Assembly (NCBI GenBank): GCA_022823505.1
Contig: JAJEIA010000100.1
Span: 1-64,000 of the forward strand
Direction: 5' to 3'
DNA length: 64,000 nucleotides
Origin: Dehalococcoidia bacterium
GTDB taxonomy: Bacteria > Chloroflexota > Dehalococcoidia > Lucifugimonadales > UBA3495
The translations under genes were made by a program, and so were the position numbers. This document shows, in pieces, positions 55,207-62,985 of the stretch (positions within the stretch are counted from its first letter, which is position 1; the number at the start of each line of letters is the position of its first letter). The notes beneath the pieces were generated by a model, which was not told the DNA's origin, did not search any database, and was given only the letters and a program-made list of their open reading frames with translations.

Positions 55207-55573
55207 AGCGTAACCTCCGTAGATGACTGACACTATGCGCGCCGGCCTACCGCCGGCGCGGGCACAGGATACCACAAATGCCCGGTATCAGCGACGACAT
55301 CCGTCATCCGCAAGTGTCCGGAATTACGCGGAAAGCCATTGCGAGCGAAGCGTGGCAATCCCGCTGGCGCAGGGGGAGTCCGCGGGGTCAGACGCTGCTG
55401 CGTCGAGATTGCCACAGCGCGAGTGCCTCGCAATGACAACCCGCCGGGTCCGGAACGCTTACTGTCGCCCAGTGTCTTTGTGGAGCGCGCCGGGGCCGGT
55501 GTTTTACGGCCGGTGTTATACTGGGAACATAAGCAAAGGATTTGGGTATAAACGGGTTGGCCGGGGGAAGGTT
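55207..55573. other. Divergent intergenic region containing repeat family 2
   Basis: It lies between rraA-like (minus) and the epimerase (plus). The repeat at 55337-55440 fills its middle. Open frames inside the repeat, such as a minus-strand frame through GGTARAVAIST-like words, are a by-product of the repeat. Confidence 0.6.
55337..55440. repeat. Palindromic interspersed element, family 2, copy E
   Basis: Arms CATTGCGAGCGAAGCGTGGC... and ...GTGCCTCGCAATGAC with an internal GAGATTGCCAC. The sequence similarity with copy F (62682-62792) extends beyond the palindrome into ATGACAACCCGCCG and a CTTACTGT-like word. This is the CATTGCGAGC/GCAATGAC type of element known from many bacteria. Confidence 0.75.
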
Positions 55574-56512
55574 ATGACCGTTCTGGTGACCGGAGCCACG
55601 GGGCTGTTGGGGCGAAGGGTGGTCCAGCAATTGCTGGAGACCAACCACGAAGTTCGGGCCATGGTGCGCCGCCCCGGCAGCGAGAACATACTCGCCACGC
55701 CGCCGACGGACGTTTGCTACGGTGACGTGACCGACCCCGACGCCCTCGCCGAGGCGTGCCGCGATGCAACGGCGGTGGTCCACCTGGTCGCGGTGATACG
55801 CGGCGGCCCCGGGCAGTTCGACGCCATCAACCGGCAGGGCACGGCCAACGTGGTCGAGGCCGCCAAGGGCGCGGGCTCGGTAAAGCGATTTATCCACGTG
55901 AGCGCGCTGGGGGCTGACGACCGGCCCCGGCTCCAGTATCTGCACTCGAAATGGCAGGGCGAACAGGCAGTGGCAGGCAGCGGTCTGCCCTACGTGATCC
56001 TGCGCCCATCGCTGATATTCGGGCCGGGCGATGAATTCACCACGGCGGTGGCGGCGCTGGTGCGTGCCATGCCCATCGTTCCGGTGATCGGTTCCGGCAA
56101 CAACCGACTGCAGCCCATCCACGTTGACGACGTGGCCCGATGCATCGCCCTCTCGGTCAGCGGCAACATACGGGGCAACCGGACCATCGAAATCGGCGGG
56201 CCGGAGCAGCTGTCCTACAACGAAATCGTGGGTGTCGTGGCCCGCACGCTGGGTCGAAAGGCGCGCCGAATCAACGTGCCGCTGTGGAAGATGCGCCTGC
56301 CGGTAGCCGTCATGGAGAAGATGACGCCGCGCGCGCCCATCAACCGGGCGATGCTGCAGTTGGTGACGCTGCGGAACGTGGCCGAGCCGAGATCGGTGGA
56401 TCACACCTTCGGGTTCCGGCCGCGGCCGCTCTACGGGAACATCGACCACGTGCGCAGCATCACGGTCGGCCAGGCCATCCGCATCAACCTGGGCCTGTCG
56501 GCGGGCAGCTAG
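55574..56512 (+). CDS. NAD(P)-binding epimerase, NDUFA9-like
   Basis: 312 residues. Rossmann TGATGLLGRRVVQQLLE, HLVAVIRGG, FIHVSALGA, PSLIFGPGDEF, and PIHVDDVARCIALSV. This is the atypical SDR group related to the complex I NDUFA9 subunit. The ATG at 55574 follows GGGGGAAGG. Eight bases before folC. Confidence 0.85.
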   Translation: MTVLVTGATGLLGRRVVQQLLETNHEVRAMVRRPGSENILATPPTDVCYGDVTDPDALAEACRDATAVVHLVAVIRGGPGQFDAINRQGTANVVEAAKGAGSVKRFIHVSALGADDRPRLQYLHSKWQGEQAVAGSGLPYVILRPSLIFGPGDEFTTAVAALVRAMPIVPVIGSGNNRLQPIHVDDVARCIALSVSGNIRGNRTIEIGGPEQLSYNEIVGVVARTLGRKARRINVPLWKMRLPVAVMEKMTPRAPINRAMLQLVTLRNVAEPRSVDHTFGFRPRPLYGNIDHVRSITVGQAIRINLGLSAGS

Positions 56513-56520
56513 CAGCGATC

Positions 56521-57900
56521 GTGCCAGCGAGTTACGAGGAAGCGGTAGCCCGGTTGCTGGGCCTGGTCGACCACGAGCGCTCGGCTCCGGCTCAGCCGCG
56601 ACAGAAGCGGATCTACGATCTGCGCAACGTGGAGCGCCTGCTGGCGCGGATGGGCGATCCCCACCTGCGCCGTGGCATCGTGCACGTGGCGGGCACCAAG
56701 GGCAAGGGCAGCACCGCCGCCATGGTGGAGTCCATCGCGCAGGCCGCCGGATATTCCACCGGCTTCTATTCTTCGCCGCACCTGCACTCTTTCTGCGAGC
56801 GCATCCGCCGGGACGGACAGCCCGTCTCGCGGGAGCGGTTCGCCGAACTCACCGACGTGGTATGGCCGCACCACTTGGACAATGCTAACGATCCCGAGGC
56901 GGGGCCCGCGACGCTGTTCGAATACCTGACCGCCATGGGCTTCCAGTGCTTTGCCGGGGACGCGGTCGACGTCAGCGTCATCGAGGTCGGCCTGGGCGGT
57001 CGGCTGGACGCCACCAACGTGGTCACCCCCGAGGTCAGCGTGATCACCCCCGTGAGCCTGGACCACATGGCGATCCTGGGCGACACCATCGGCGAGATCG
57101 CCGCGGACAAGGCCGGGATCATCAAACGGCAGGTTCCGGTGGTGGTCGGACCGCAGTTCCCCGAGGCGATGGAAGCGATATGCCAGGCTGCCGCCGCGCA
57201 GTCGGCGCCGGTTATTTCAGTGGGGGACGCCATCACCTGGGCGGTTGAGCAGGCTTCGGTCGACGGCCAACTCCTGGAGATACGCGGTCGCCGGGATACC
57301 TACCGGTTGCGTCTGCCTTTGCTGGGCGATTTCCAGGGAGCCAACGGGGCGACGGCGGTGGGCGCGGCGGAGGTCCTGGGCGACGCCGGGTACTCGATTG
57401 ATCGCCACGCGATTGTCGGCGGGCTGGAGACGGTGGAGTGGCCGGGACGCATGGAGATCCTGAGCCGGGAGCCGACACTGGTGGTCGACGGCGCACACAA
57501 CGATCACTCCGTGGCGACGCTGCTGGCGACCCTGGACGCCTACGCGCCGCACCGGAACCTGATCGTGGTGGCGGGATTCTCCCGGGACAAGCGGGTGGAC
57601 GCCATGGTCGAACTGTTGGCGCAGCGGGCGGACCGGGTCATCGCCACGCGCTCGCGGCATCCCCGCTCCATGCGGCCGGCGGAGATCGCAGAACAGTTCG
57701 CAGGCCAGGGTATCCCGGCAGACCTTATCGGGATCACGGCGCGCACGGGCGATGCGGTTACGGAAGCCACGGCAGCCGCCGACGCCGAAGACCTGGTGCT
57801 GGTCATCGGGTCGCTGTTCGTGGTCGCCGAGGCGCGCGAATCGGTCCTGGGGATCGAGCCGGAGACGTATCCCGACCTGCTGCCGCCGGATCTGCGGTGA
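56521..57900 (+). CDS. folC: Folylpolyglutamate synthase / dihydrofolate synthase
   Basis: 459 residues. P-loop VAGTKGKGSTAAMVE, VIEVGLGGRLDATNVV, TPVSLDHMAILGDTIGEIAADKAGIIK and VVDGAHNDHSV are the Mur-ligase-fold signatures of FolC. It adds glutamate to folates. The start is GTG 56521; no ATG gives the family N-terminus. It is 8 bases after the epimerase stop. Confidence 0.93.
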   Translation: MPASYEEAVARLLGLVDHERSAPAQPRQKRIYDLRNVERLLARMGDPHLRRGIVHVAGTKGKGSTAAMVESIAQAAGYSTGFYSSPHLHSFCERIRRDGQPVSRERFAELTDVVWPHHLDNANDPEAGPATLFEYLTAMGFQCFAGDAVDVSVIEVGLGGRLDATNVVTPEVSVITPVSLDHMAILGDTIGEIAADKAGIIKRQVPVVVGPQFPEAMEAICQAAAAQSAPVISVGDAITWAVEQASVDGQLLEIRGRRDTYRLRLPLLGDFQGANGATAVGAAEVLGDAGYSIDRHAIVGGLETVEWPGRMEILSREPTLVVDGAHNDHSVATLLATLDAYAPHRNLIVVAGFSRDKRVDAMVELLAQRADRVIATRSRHPRSMRPAEIAEQFAGQGIPADLIGITARTGDAVTEATAAADAEDLVLVIGSLFVVAEARESVLGIEPETYPDLLPPDLR

Positions 57901-57915
57901 CCGGAACGCGACTGC

Positions 57916-57921
57916 TACAAT
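57916..57921 (+). promoter_or_regulatory. TACAAT seven bases before the fabF start
   Basis: TACAAT, seven bases, then ATG 57929. If real, this gives a leaderless fabF mRNA; the same layout is seen before mutS2 and the TPR gene. Confidence 0.35.
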
Positions 57922-57928
57922 TGCCGGC

Positions 57929-59188
57929 ATGATGCACACCGAAAACGGGCGGCGGCGGGTGGTCGTCACCGGCCTGGGGGCGATCACGCCGCTGGGCCTG
58001 AGCGCCAACGACTTCTGGAGCAACCTGGTGGCCGGCGTGTCGGGCATTGGGCCGATGACCCTGTGCGATCCGACGGACTACCCCTGCCAGATCGCCGGTC
58101 AGGCCGACGATTTTGACGCCACCAACTACATCGACCGGCGCGAGGCCCGCCGCATGGCCCGCTTCTCCCAGATGGCGGTTGCGGCAGCACTGCAAGCGGT
58201 GGCGGATGCCGGACTGGACATGGTGCAGGAGGACCCGTACCGCGTGGGCGTGCTGCTGGGCAACGGCAACGGCGGCTTCCCCACCCTGGAGGAAAACTGC
58301 CGGATCTTGGCCGACCGGGGCGGGATGCGGATGTCGCCATTCTTCTTCCCGATGGTGCTGCCCAACATGGCGGCCGCCAACGTGAGCCAGTACGTGGGAG
58401 CCCGCGGCTACAACTCCACGGCCACAACCGCCTGCGCGGCGTCCAACAACGCCATCGGCGAGGCGCTGCAGGCCATACGGCACGGCGTGGCTGACGCCAT
58501 GGTCACCGGCGGCGCGGAGGCTGGCATCAGCCAGCTCGGGCTGGCCGGATTCGCCGTGATGCGGGCGCTCAGCACCCGGAACGATGAGCCGCAGAGGGCC
58601 AGCCGGCCCTTCGACGCCGAGCGGGACGGGTTCGTTCCCGCCGAGGGGGCGGGCATCCTGGTCCTGGAGGAGTTGGAGCGCGCACGAGCGCGGGGCGCCA
58701 ACATCCTGTGCGAGCTTTCGGGGTTCGGCGCAACGTCGGACGCGGGGCACCTGGTGCAACCCCAGGAGACCGGGGAAAGCGCGGCCCGGGCCATGGCCGG
58801 AGCGCTAACCGATGCCGGACTGGAAACGGGCGACGTCGACTACATCAACGCCCACGGAACGTCCACGCCGCTGAACGACGCGGTGGAGACGGTCGCCATC
58901 AAGCGGCTGTTCGGCGAGAAAGCTTACCAGGTTCCGATCAGCAGCACGAAGGGGATGATCGGCCACGCCCTGGGAGCGTCGGGCGCGCTGGAAGCCGTGG
59001 CCTGCGTCAAGACCATCACGGACCGGCGCATCCACCCCACGGTGAACCAGGAGTCGCCGGACCCCGACTGTGACCTGGACTACGTGCCCAACGAATCGAG
59101 GTCAGCCGACGTGGACGTGGTTCTGTCCAACGCCTTCGGGTTCGGCGGTCAGAACGCCTGCCTGGTGTTCCGGCGCTGGGAAGGGTGA
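57929..59188 (+). CDS. fabF: 3-oxoacyl-ACP synthase II (KAS II)
   Basis: 419 residues. RVVVTGLGAITPLG; catalytic Cys169 in ATTACAASNNAIGEAL; His in NAHGTSTPLND and KGMIGHALGASGALE; C-terminal SNAFGFGGQNACLVF. It elongates acyl chains by condensing malonyl-ACP. It stands without other fab genes. It ends before the hairpin at 59217-59245. Confidence 0.93.
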   Translation: MMHTENGRRRVVVTGLGAITPLGLSANDFWSNLVAGVSGIGPMTLCDPTDYPCQIAGQADDFDATNYIDRREARRMARFSQMAVAAALQAVADAGLDMVQEDPYRVGVLLGNGNGGFPTLEENCRILADRGGMRMSPFFFPMVLPNMAAANVSQYVGARGYNSTATTACAASNNAIGEALQAIRHGVADAMVTGGAEAGISQLGLAGFAVMRALSTRNDEPQRASRPFDAERDGFVPAEGAGILVLEELERARARGANILCELSGFGATSDAGHLVQPQETGESAARAMAGALTDAGLETGDVDYINAHGTSTPLNDAVETVAIKRLFGEKAYQVPISSTKGMIGHALGASGALEAVACVKTITDRRIHPTVNQESPDPDCDLDYVPNESRSADVDVVLSNAFGFGGQNACLVFRRWEG

Positions 59189-59216
59189 TCCCGCACCTCA
59201 AGCCTGAGCGAAAAAT

Positions 59217-59245
59217 CCGCCGGCGCATTTGCGTGACGCCGGCGG
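59217..59245. terminator. Hairpin between fabF and the SWIM gene
   Basis: CCGCCGGC (59217-59224) and GCCGGCGG (59238-59245). A-run on the left side (59211-59215) gives a U-tract for the minus-strand SWIM gene; on the plus side CAAAATG follows. It can serve both convergent genes. Confidence 0.6.
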
Positions 59246-59278
59246 CAAAATGTTCGGGTAATTGACGAAGACGACCGT

Positions 59279-59530
59279 CTAGTCGGCGGCTTCCGCGGTT
59301 TGTCCGGCGAGCATCTCGTCGAGCATACGCTGCAAGGCCATGATGTGGCTGCATACCCGTCGGGTCGCGAAGAAGGCGCACTCGCAGCTCCAGTCTCCGT
59401 CGCGGTAGGCGACCCGGTAGGTGTTGTGGTTGCCGATGAACGAAGCCTCGAAGGTGTGGATGTTCACCCGCTCCGGCTCCTCGGCGTACCTGCGCGCTTT
59501 GTCAACCTTGCCGATATAACTCGAGCTCAT
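59279..59530 (-). CDS. SWIM zinc-finger protein
   Basis: 83 residues. CECAFFATRRVCSH is the CxCxnCxH of SWIM domains. It may bind DNA or a partner protein. The ATG at 59530 follows GGGGGTTGAA; the open frame upstream is not family-like. No Snf2 gene is adjacent. Confidence 0.75.
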   Translation of the reverse strand: MSSSYIGKVDKARRYAEEPERVNIHTFEASFIGNHNTYRVAYRDGDWSCECAFFATRRVCSHIMALQRMLDEMLAGQTAEAAD

Positions 59531-59660
59531 TTCAACCCCCGCAGTGTGATGGGACGGGGATGTACCCCGCCCGGCTTCTAATGGTACCGGCAACGGCCGG
59601 GGCGGGTCAATAAGCGCGGGCCCTCGCGCGTACCCGTTTGGGCCGCAACGGGGGAATTGG

Positions 59661-59866
59661 CATCGATGAACAGGATGAACAGGCACAGGATGAACAGGAT
59701 TGAATGGATGCGCAGCACAACGGCCGGTCTCGGTCGGAGCGGGTAGCAGAAGCGCTCCCCGGGCTGTAATTCGAGGAGTTGAGACGCTCGTCTATGGCAT
59801 GGCTTCCCAAGCGGTACGGCGCCCGGCATACAGCTCAGACCATCCTCGTTATCCTGTTCATCGATG
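59661..59866. repeat. Inverted repeat with ATGAACAGGATGAACAGG words
   Basis: CATCGATGAACAGG (59661-59674) and CCTGTTCATCGATG (59853-59866) are perfect complements. The left flank has tandem ATGAACAGG words. It is a different sequence from families 1 and 2, but also an A-rich/GGAT-rich palindromic element. Confidence 0.6.
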
Positions 59867-59970
59867 TGAGCTTTACCCTTCGGCAAACTGGGTATGGGTA
59901 AGCCGTGGGCCGAGCCCTGTCGGCGTAGGGACGGATCACCCGGCCACCGGGTCACGTTGCGAACGAACCA

Positions 59971-59999
59971 TTGACAGCCCGACAGACGTGATATATATT
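59971..59999 (+). promoter_or_regulatory. Near-consensus promoter of the secreted protein gene
   Basis: TTGACA (59971-59976), 17-base spacer, TATATT (59994-59999, 5/6 of TATAAT). The start would fall near 60006, with an AT-rich leader of about 77 bases. It is one of the best-matching promoters in the window. Confidence 0.7.
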
Positions 60000-60082
60000 A
60001 TTCATATAACTAATAGTGAGTATTCATACATCAGATGCCACAACCGGACAAGGGTGCCCGATATAACTCAAACAAGGAGGAC

Positions 60083-60565
60083 ATGATGACTCCGCGGATA
60101 ATGACACGGGACGGACGGCGCGGATTTGCTCCGAGAAGAGGTCTGACGTTCAGGATGATAATCCTGTGGACCTGCGCCCTGGCGTTGGCCCTGGTCGTGG
60201 TGAGCCATGCGCAGGCCGACGGCGTTGATGCCGCGACGGATCTCCAACCCAGCTACGAGCCGATACAGATGCCGGTGGACGAGGGCGGTGAATTGGAGCC
60301 GGAACAGTTCTGTGAGCCGCAGACCATTCCCGGCAGCCACGTCATGGCAGAGGTATGGTCCGCTGAAATGGGCCAGGCCATCGGCCCGGGATCCCTGATG
60401 CCCGACTTCGCGAACGATTCTGATATGGAAGACGTTTGGTCCGCCCAAATGCCGGACGAGAACCTGGGCTGGGAGGAAGGTGCGACCATGCCAGTTACGC
60501 TGATGGAGCTGCCGGCGCCGGACCCCAGCCCAGGCCCGATTTGCAACACGGTCTCGCTGAAGTAG
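60083..60565 (+). CDS. Small secreted protein with a repeated VWSAxM motif
   Basis: 160 residues from ATG 60083 (60086 also possible), with AAGGAGG two bases before. Signal segment near residues 24-46 (MIILWTCALALALVVVSHAQA), then DGVDAATDLQ. The mature part is acidic, with two copies of (E/D)VWSA(E/Q)M, several Gly/Pro-rich turns, and one Cys near the middle (QFCEPQT) and one near the end (PGPICNTVSLK). No known family. It has the strongest promoter and a perfect terminator, so it is probably highly expressed. Confidence 0.65.
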   Translation: MMTPRIMTRDGRRGFAPRRGLTFRMIILWTCALALALVVVSHAQADGVDAATDLQPSYEPIQMPVDEGGELEPEQFCEPQTIPGSHVMAEVWSAEMGQAIGPGSLMPDFANDSDMEDVWSAQMPDENLGWEEGATMPVTLMELPAPDPSPGPICNTVSLK

Positions 60566-60594
60566 CCGAAGCCGTGGCGCTGCTATCGGGTCAC

Positions 60595-60629
60595 GGGGGC
60601 CGCCGGGCGATGGATGCCCGGCGGCCCCC
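60595..60629. terminator. Perfect 14-bp hairpin between convergent genes
   Basis: GGGGGCCGCCGGGC (60595-60608), loop of seven, GCCCGGCGGCCCCC (60616-60629). It can terminate both the secreted-protein gene and the convergent MFS gene. There is no U-tract. Confidence 0.7.
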
Positions 60630-60642
60630 AGTCCATTAGTGG

Positions 60643-61881
60643 TCAGTCCTCGTCCGGCTCAGGCCGGTTCCGCGGCAGCGGCAGTGAGACGAACAGCAGC
60701 CCCGCCGCCACGAACAGGGCAGCGATGTAGTACACCGCCGCCTCGAAACCCACGCTCTCGTAGAGCGCCCCGGCAATGAGCGGCGAGAAGACCGACATCA
60801 GGAAGGCAATGGATGCCACAATGCCCAACCCGGTTGTCGCCACGTCGCGGCCCACCACGTCGAAAACCGTGGCGACCAGGATCGGTTGGTCGGGGTACAG
60901 GAACAGCCCCAGCAGTGCGATGGTGATGGTGAGCGGGATGCCCGTATCGAACACCGTCAGCGCCAGCGCCGCCAGGCACGACCACGCCAGTCCCGGCACC
61001 AGCACCTGCTTGCGGCCGAACCGGTCCGACAGGAAACCGGCGGCCGGCTTCGCCACCAGGCCAACCGCGATCAGCAGCCCGATATGGAACCCCCGGTTGG
61101 CCGGACCCATGTCCAGCTCGTTGTGGAGATAGAGCGGCAGTATCGTGACCAGCGCCACCAGGGCCATGCCGCGGAAGCCGCGAACCGCGGTCAAACCCCA
61201 CAGTATCGGGTTACGCAGCAACTCGCCGGTCGCCTCGACCCGATCTGCCAGCCCAACGCTCGGCTCCTCCCGGCCCCGTCCGATGTTGCGCAGCGACCAG
61301 ATGGCGCACGCCGCCAGGAAAAAGGGGACCACCGCGTACACGCTGAGCAGCTCCCGCCAGGTGAGGAAGGCCAAAAGCGCGCCGGTGGCCACCGGGCCCA
61401 CCACGTCGCCCACGCTCCCCCCAACGCCGTGGGCGGCCAGCACAATCCCGCGGCGCTCCGGGAAGTGATGCGAAAGTGATGCCGAGGCGGGCAGATGCCA
61501 GATGGAGTGGGAGATCGCCACCACCGCCATGCCGATCAGCAGCAGCGGGTAGACCGGCGAGATTCCCATGGCCAGGCAGCCCAGGGCGGACACCGCAAGG
61601 CAGGATGCCAGCAGCTGCGCCCAGTATCGCCGGAGGATGTCCACCACCACGCCGCCGGGCAGGGCCACCAGGCCCGACGCCAGTTCCCGGGCGGACAGGA
61701 TGCCGCCAACGCCCACCGTGTTCAGCATGAACGCCTGCTGGATCTCGGGCAGCACCACCACGAAGCTCTGCACAATCCAGTGGAACACGACGTGCCCGGT
61801 GGCCAATCCGGGCACGATGATCCGGCCGCCGAACGCCGGCGTTGGTCCCGCCGGCGGCTGAGCTGTTTCGGAGTTCTGCAT
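60643..61881 (-). CDS. MFS transporter
   Basis: 412 residues, about twelve membrane segments. IWHLPASASLSHHFPERRGIVLAAHG, VGLVAKPAAGFLSDRFGRKQVLVPG and GLFLYPDQPILVATVFDVV. Substrate unknown. The MFS motif A is clear in the central loop (FLSDRFGRKQ). Confidence 0.88.
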   Translation of the reverse strand: MQNSETAQPPAGPTPAFGGRIIVPGLATGHVVFHWIVQSFVVVLPEIQQAFMLNTVGVGGILSARELASGLVALPGGVVVDILRRYWAQLLASCLAVSALGCLAMGISPVYPLLLIGMAVVAISHSIWHLPASASLSHHFPERRGIVLAAHGVGGSVGDVVGPVATGALLAFLTWRELLSVYAVVPFFLAACAIWSLRNIGRGREEPSVGLADRVEATGELLRNPILWGLTAVRGFRGMALVALVTILPLYLHNELDMGPANRGFHIGLLIAVGLVAKPAAGFLSDRFGRKQVLVPGLAWSCLAALALTVFDTGIPLTITIALLGLFLYPDQPILVATVFDVVGRDVATTGLGIVASIAFLMSVFSPLIAGALYESVGFEAAVYYIAALFVAAGLLFVSLPLPRNRPEPDED

Positions 61882-61945
61882 GACGTTGTTATGCCTCGCT
61901 GGCGCTATCGGTGCGACGGGCCGCCCGAGCGACGCCGGGTCCCGG

Positions 61946-62524
61946 CTACGGCTCCCGCAGGTCGATCACGCCGGCGGATCCGGCGGCTTCCGGCTTGTCG
62001 TCGTCCGGTCCGGTTGGGTTGCCGCGACGCGCCTTGGCGTTGCCTTCGTCGATTGTCACCTCCACCAGCGCAGTGACGCCCAGGTCGGCCGATGGAGGCG
62101 CATTGTAGTCCTCGCCCACCGTGCGCCCGGGGAAGTACCGCTGCACCATCCGGTCGAACAGCTCGAACTTCTCCCGCTCGTCGGTGATCTCTCTGGCGGT
62201 GCCGAAGACGGTGACGCTGCGGTAGTTGACCGAGTGGTTCTTCGCCTTGCGAGAGTACACCAGTCCGTCGGTCAGCGTTACGGTGATGCACACGGGAGCG
62301 CCGGTGGCCATATGCTCCAGTGCGCGGCTGCGGATTGACCCGTGCAGATAGATCAAATCCGGTGTGGCCGAATCGTAGTGGTAGGTGAATGGGATGACAA
62401 AGGGAACGCCGTCCTCGATGAAACCCAGATGCGCCACCAACCCCTGCGAAAGGATCGCCTCCGTTTCCTCGGGAACGGCGCGTTCGGGGTGATTCCTGAT
62501 GCGGGTCCGTTCGGTTAATTGCAA
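61946..62524 (-). CDS. PPOX-fold (pyridoxamine 5'-phosphate oxidase-like) flavoprotein
   Basis: 192 residues. TERTRIRNHPERAVPEET, VAHLGFIEDGVPFVIPFTYHY, GSIRSRALEHMATGAPVCITVTL and YRSVTVFGTAREI match the FMN-binding split-barrel of the pyridoxamine oxidase-like group (nitroreductase-like Nim or F420-linked). The start is TTG 62524 with GGGAGG about 5 bases upstream; no ATG gives the correct N-terminus. Confidence 0.8.
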   Translation of the reverse strand: MQLTERTRIRNHPERAVPEETEAILSQGLVAHLGFIEDGVPFVIPFTYHYDSATPDLIYLHGSIRSRALEHMATGAPVCITVTLTDGLVYSRKAKNHSVNYRSVTVFGTAREITDEREKFELFDRMVQRYFPGRTVGEDYNAPPSADLGVTALVEVTIDEGNAKARRGNPTGPDDDKPEAAGSAGVIDLREP

Positions 62525-62681
62525 CGTGGCCTCCCGGCGGGCGTAACGGACGATGAATTTCCGACGAGTTCGGTTTGGCGCCGTTCGAGGCGCCGGGTGA
62601 GGGCCACCAGTGTAACACCGGAGGCGAGCGCCCAACACTTGGGCTTTGCCGCAGGTAGCTGTCCCGGCCTGCGGAGAAGGC

Positions 62682-62792
62682 GTCATCGCGAGCGAGTCGC
62701 GGCAATCTCGTGGGCGTGAGGGAAGTCGCCCGGAGCAGCGAGGTCTGCTCCGGCATCGAGATTGCCGAGGTGCGGGAGCCTCGTGATGACAA
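62682..62792. repeat. Palindromic interspersed element, family 2, copy F
   Basis: Arms GTCATCGCGAGCGAGTCGCG... and ...CTCGTGATGAC with GAGATTGCCGAGG inside. It shares with copy E the outer ATGACAACCCGCCG and ACTGT flank. It too lies between divergent genes. Confidence 0.75.
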
Positions 62793-62902
62793 CCCGCCGC
62801 ATTCCGAATACTCACTGTTACGGCGGTCGTTGCACGCGCCAAAAATGAGGCCGTGAATCAATAATGAATGCGATTGAGACACCCCGTCGAGCAACGCTTT
62901 TC

Positions 62903-62931
62903 TTGACTTTGAAAGGGGCCAACACTAGGAT
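62903..62931 (+). promoter_or_regulatory. rny promoter
   Basis: TTGACT (62903-62908), 17-base spacer, TAGGAT (62926-62931). Confidence 0.5.
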
Positions 62932-62950
62932 AAGGACAGGGCAAAACATC

Positions 62951-62966
62951 CCGAGCTAGCGCTCGG
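62951..62966 (+). other. Small hairpin in the rny leader
   Basis: CCGAGC-TAGC-GCTCGG, six base pairs, 20 bases before the ATG. It could be a processing site for RNase Y autocontrol; inferred only. Confidence 0.35.
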
Positions 62967-62985
62967 ACGGATTGAGGAGGATCTA

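Larger units (their letters stand above)
59531..60082. other. 550-base region with a long inverted repeat and promoter, no supported gene
   Basis: Holds the perfect 14-base inverted repeat (59661-59674 and 59853-59866) and, at its right end, the promoter at 59971-59999. No open frame has protein-like features. Confidence 0.5.
62525..62985. other. Divergent intergenic region with repeat F and rny promoter
   Basis: 460 bases between the PPOX gene (minus) and rny (plus). It holds the family 2 repeat at 62682-62792, the rny promoter at 62903-62931, and a small hairpin at 62951-62966. Confidence 0.6.

Noticed and set aside
55233..55439. A 68-codon minus-strand frame
   Set aside because: It is almost wholly inside palindromic element E; such repeats often give false open frames.
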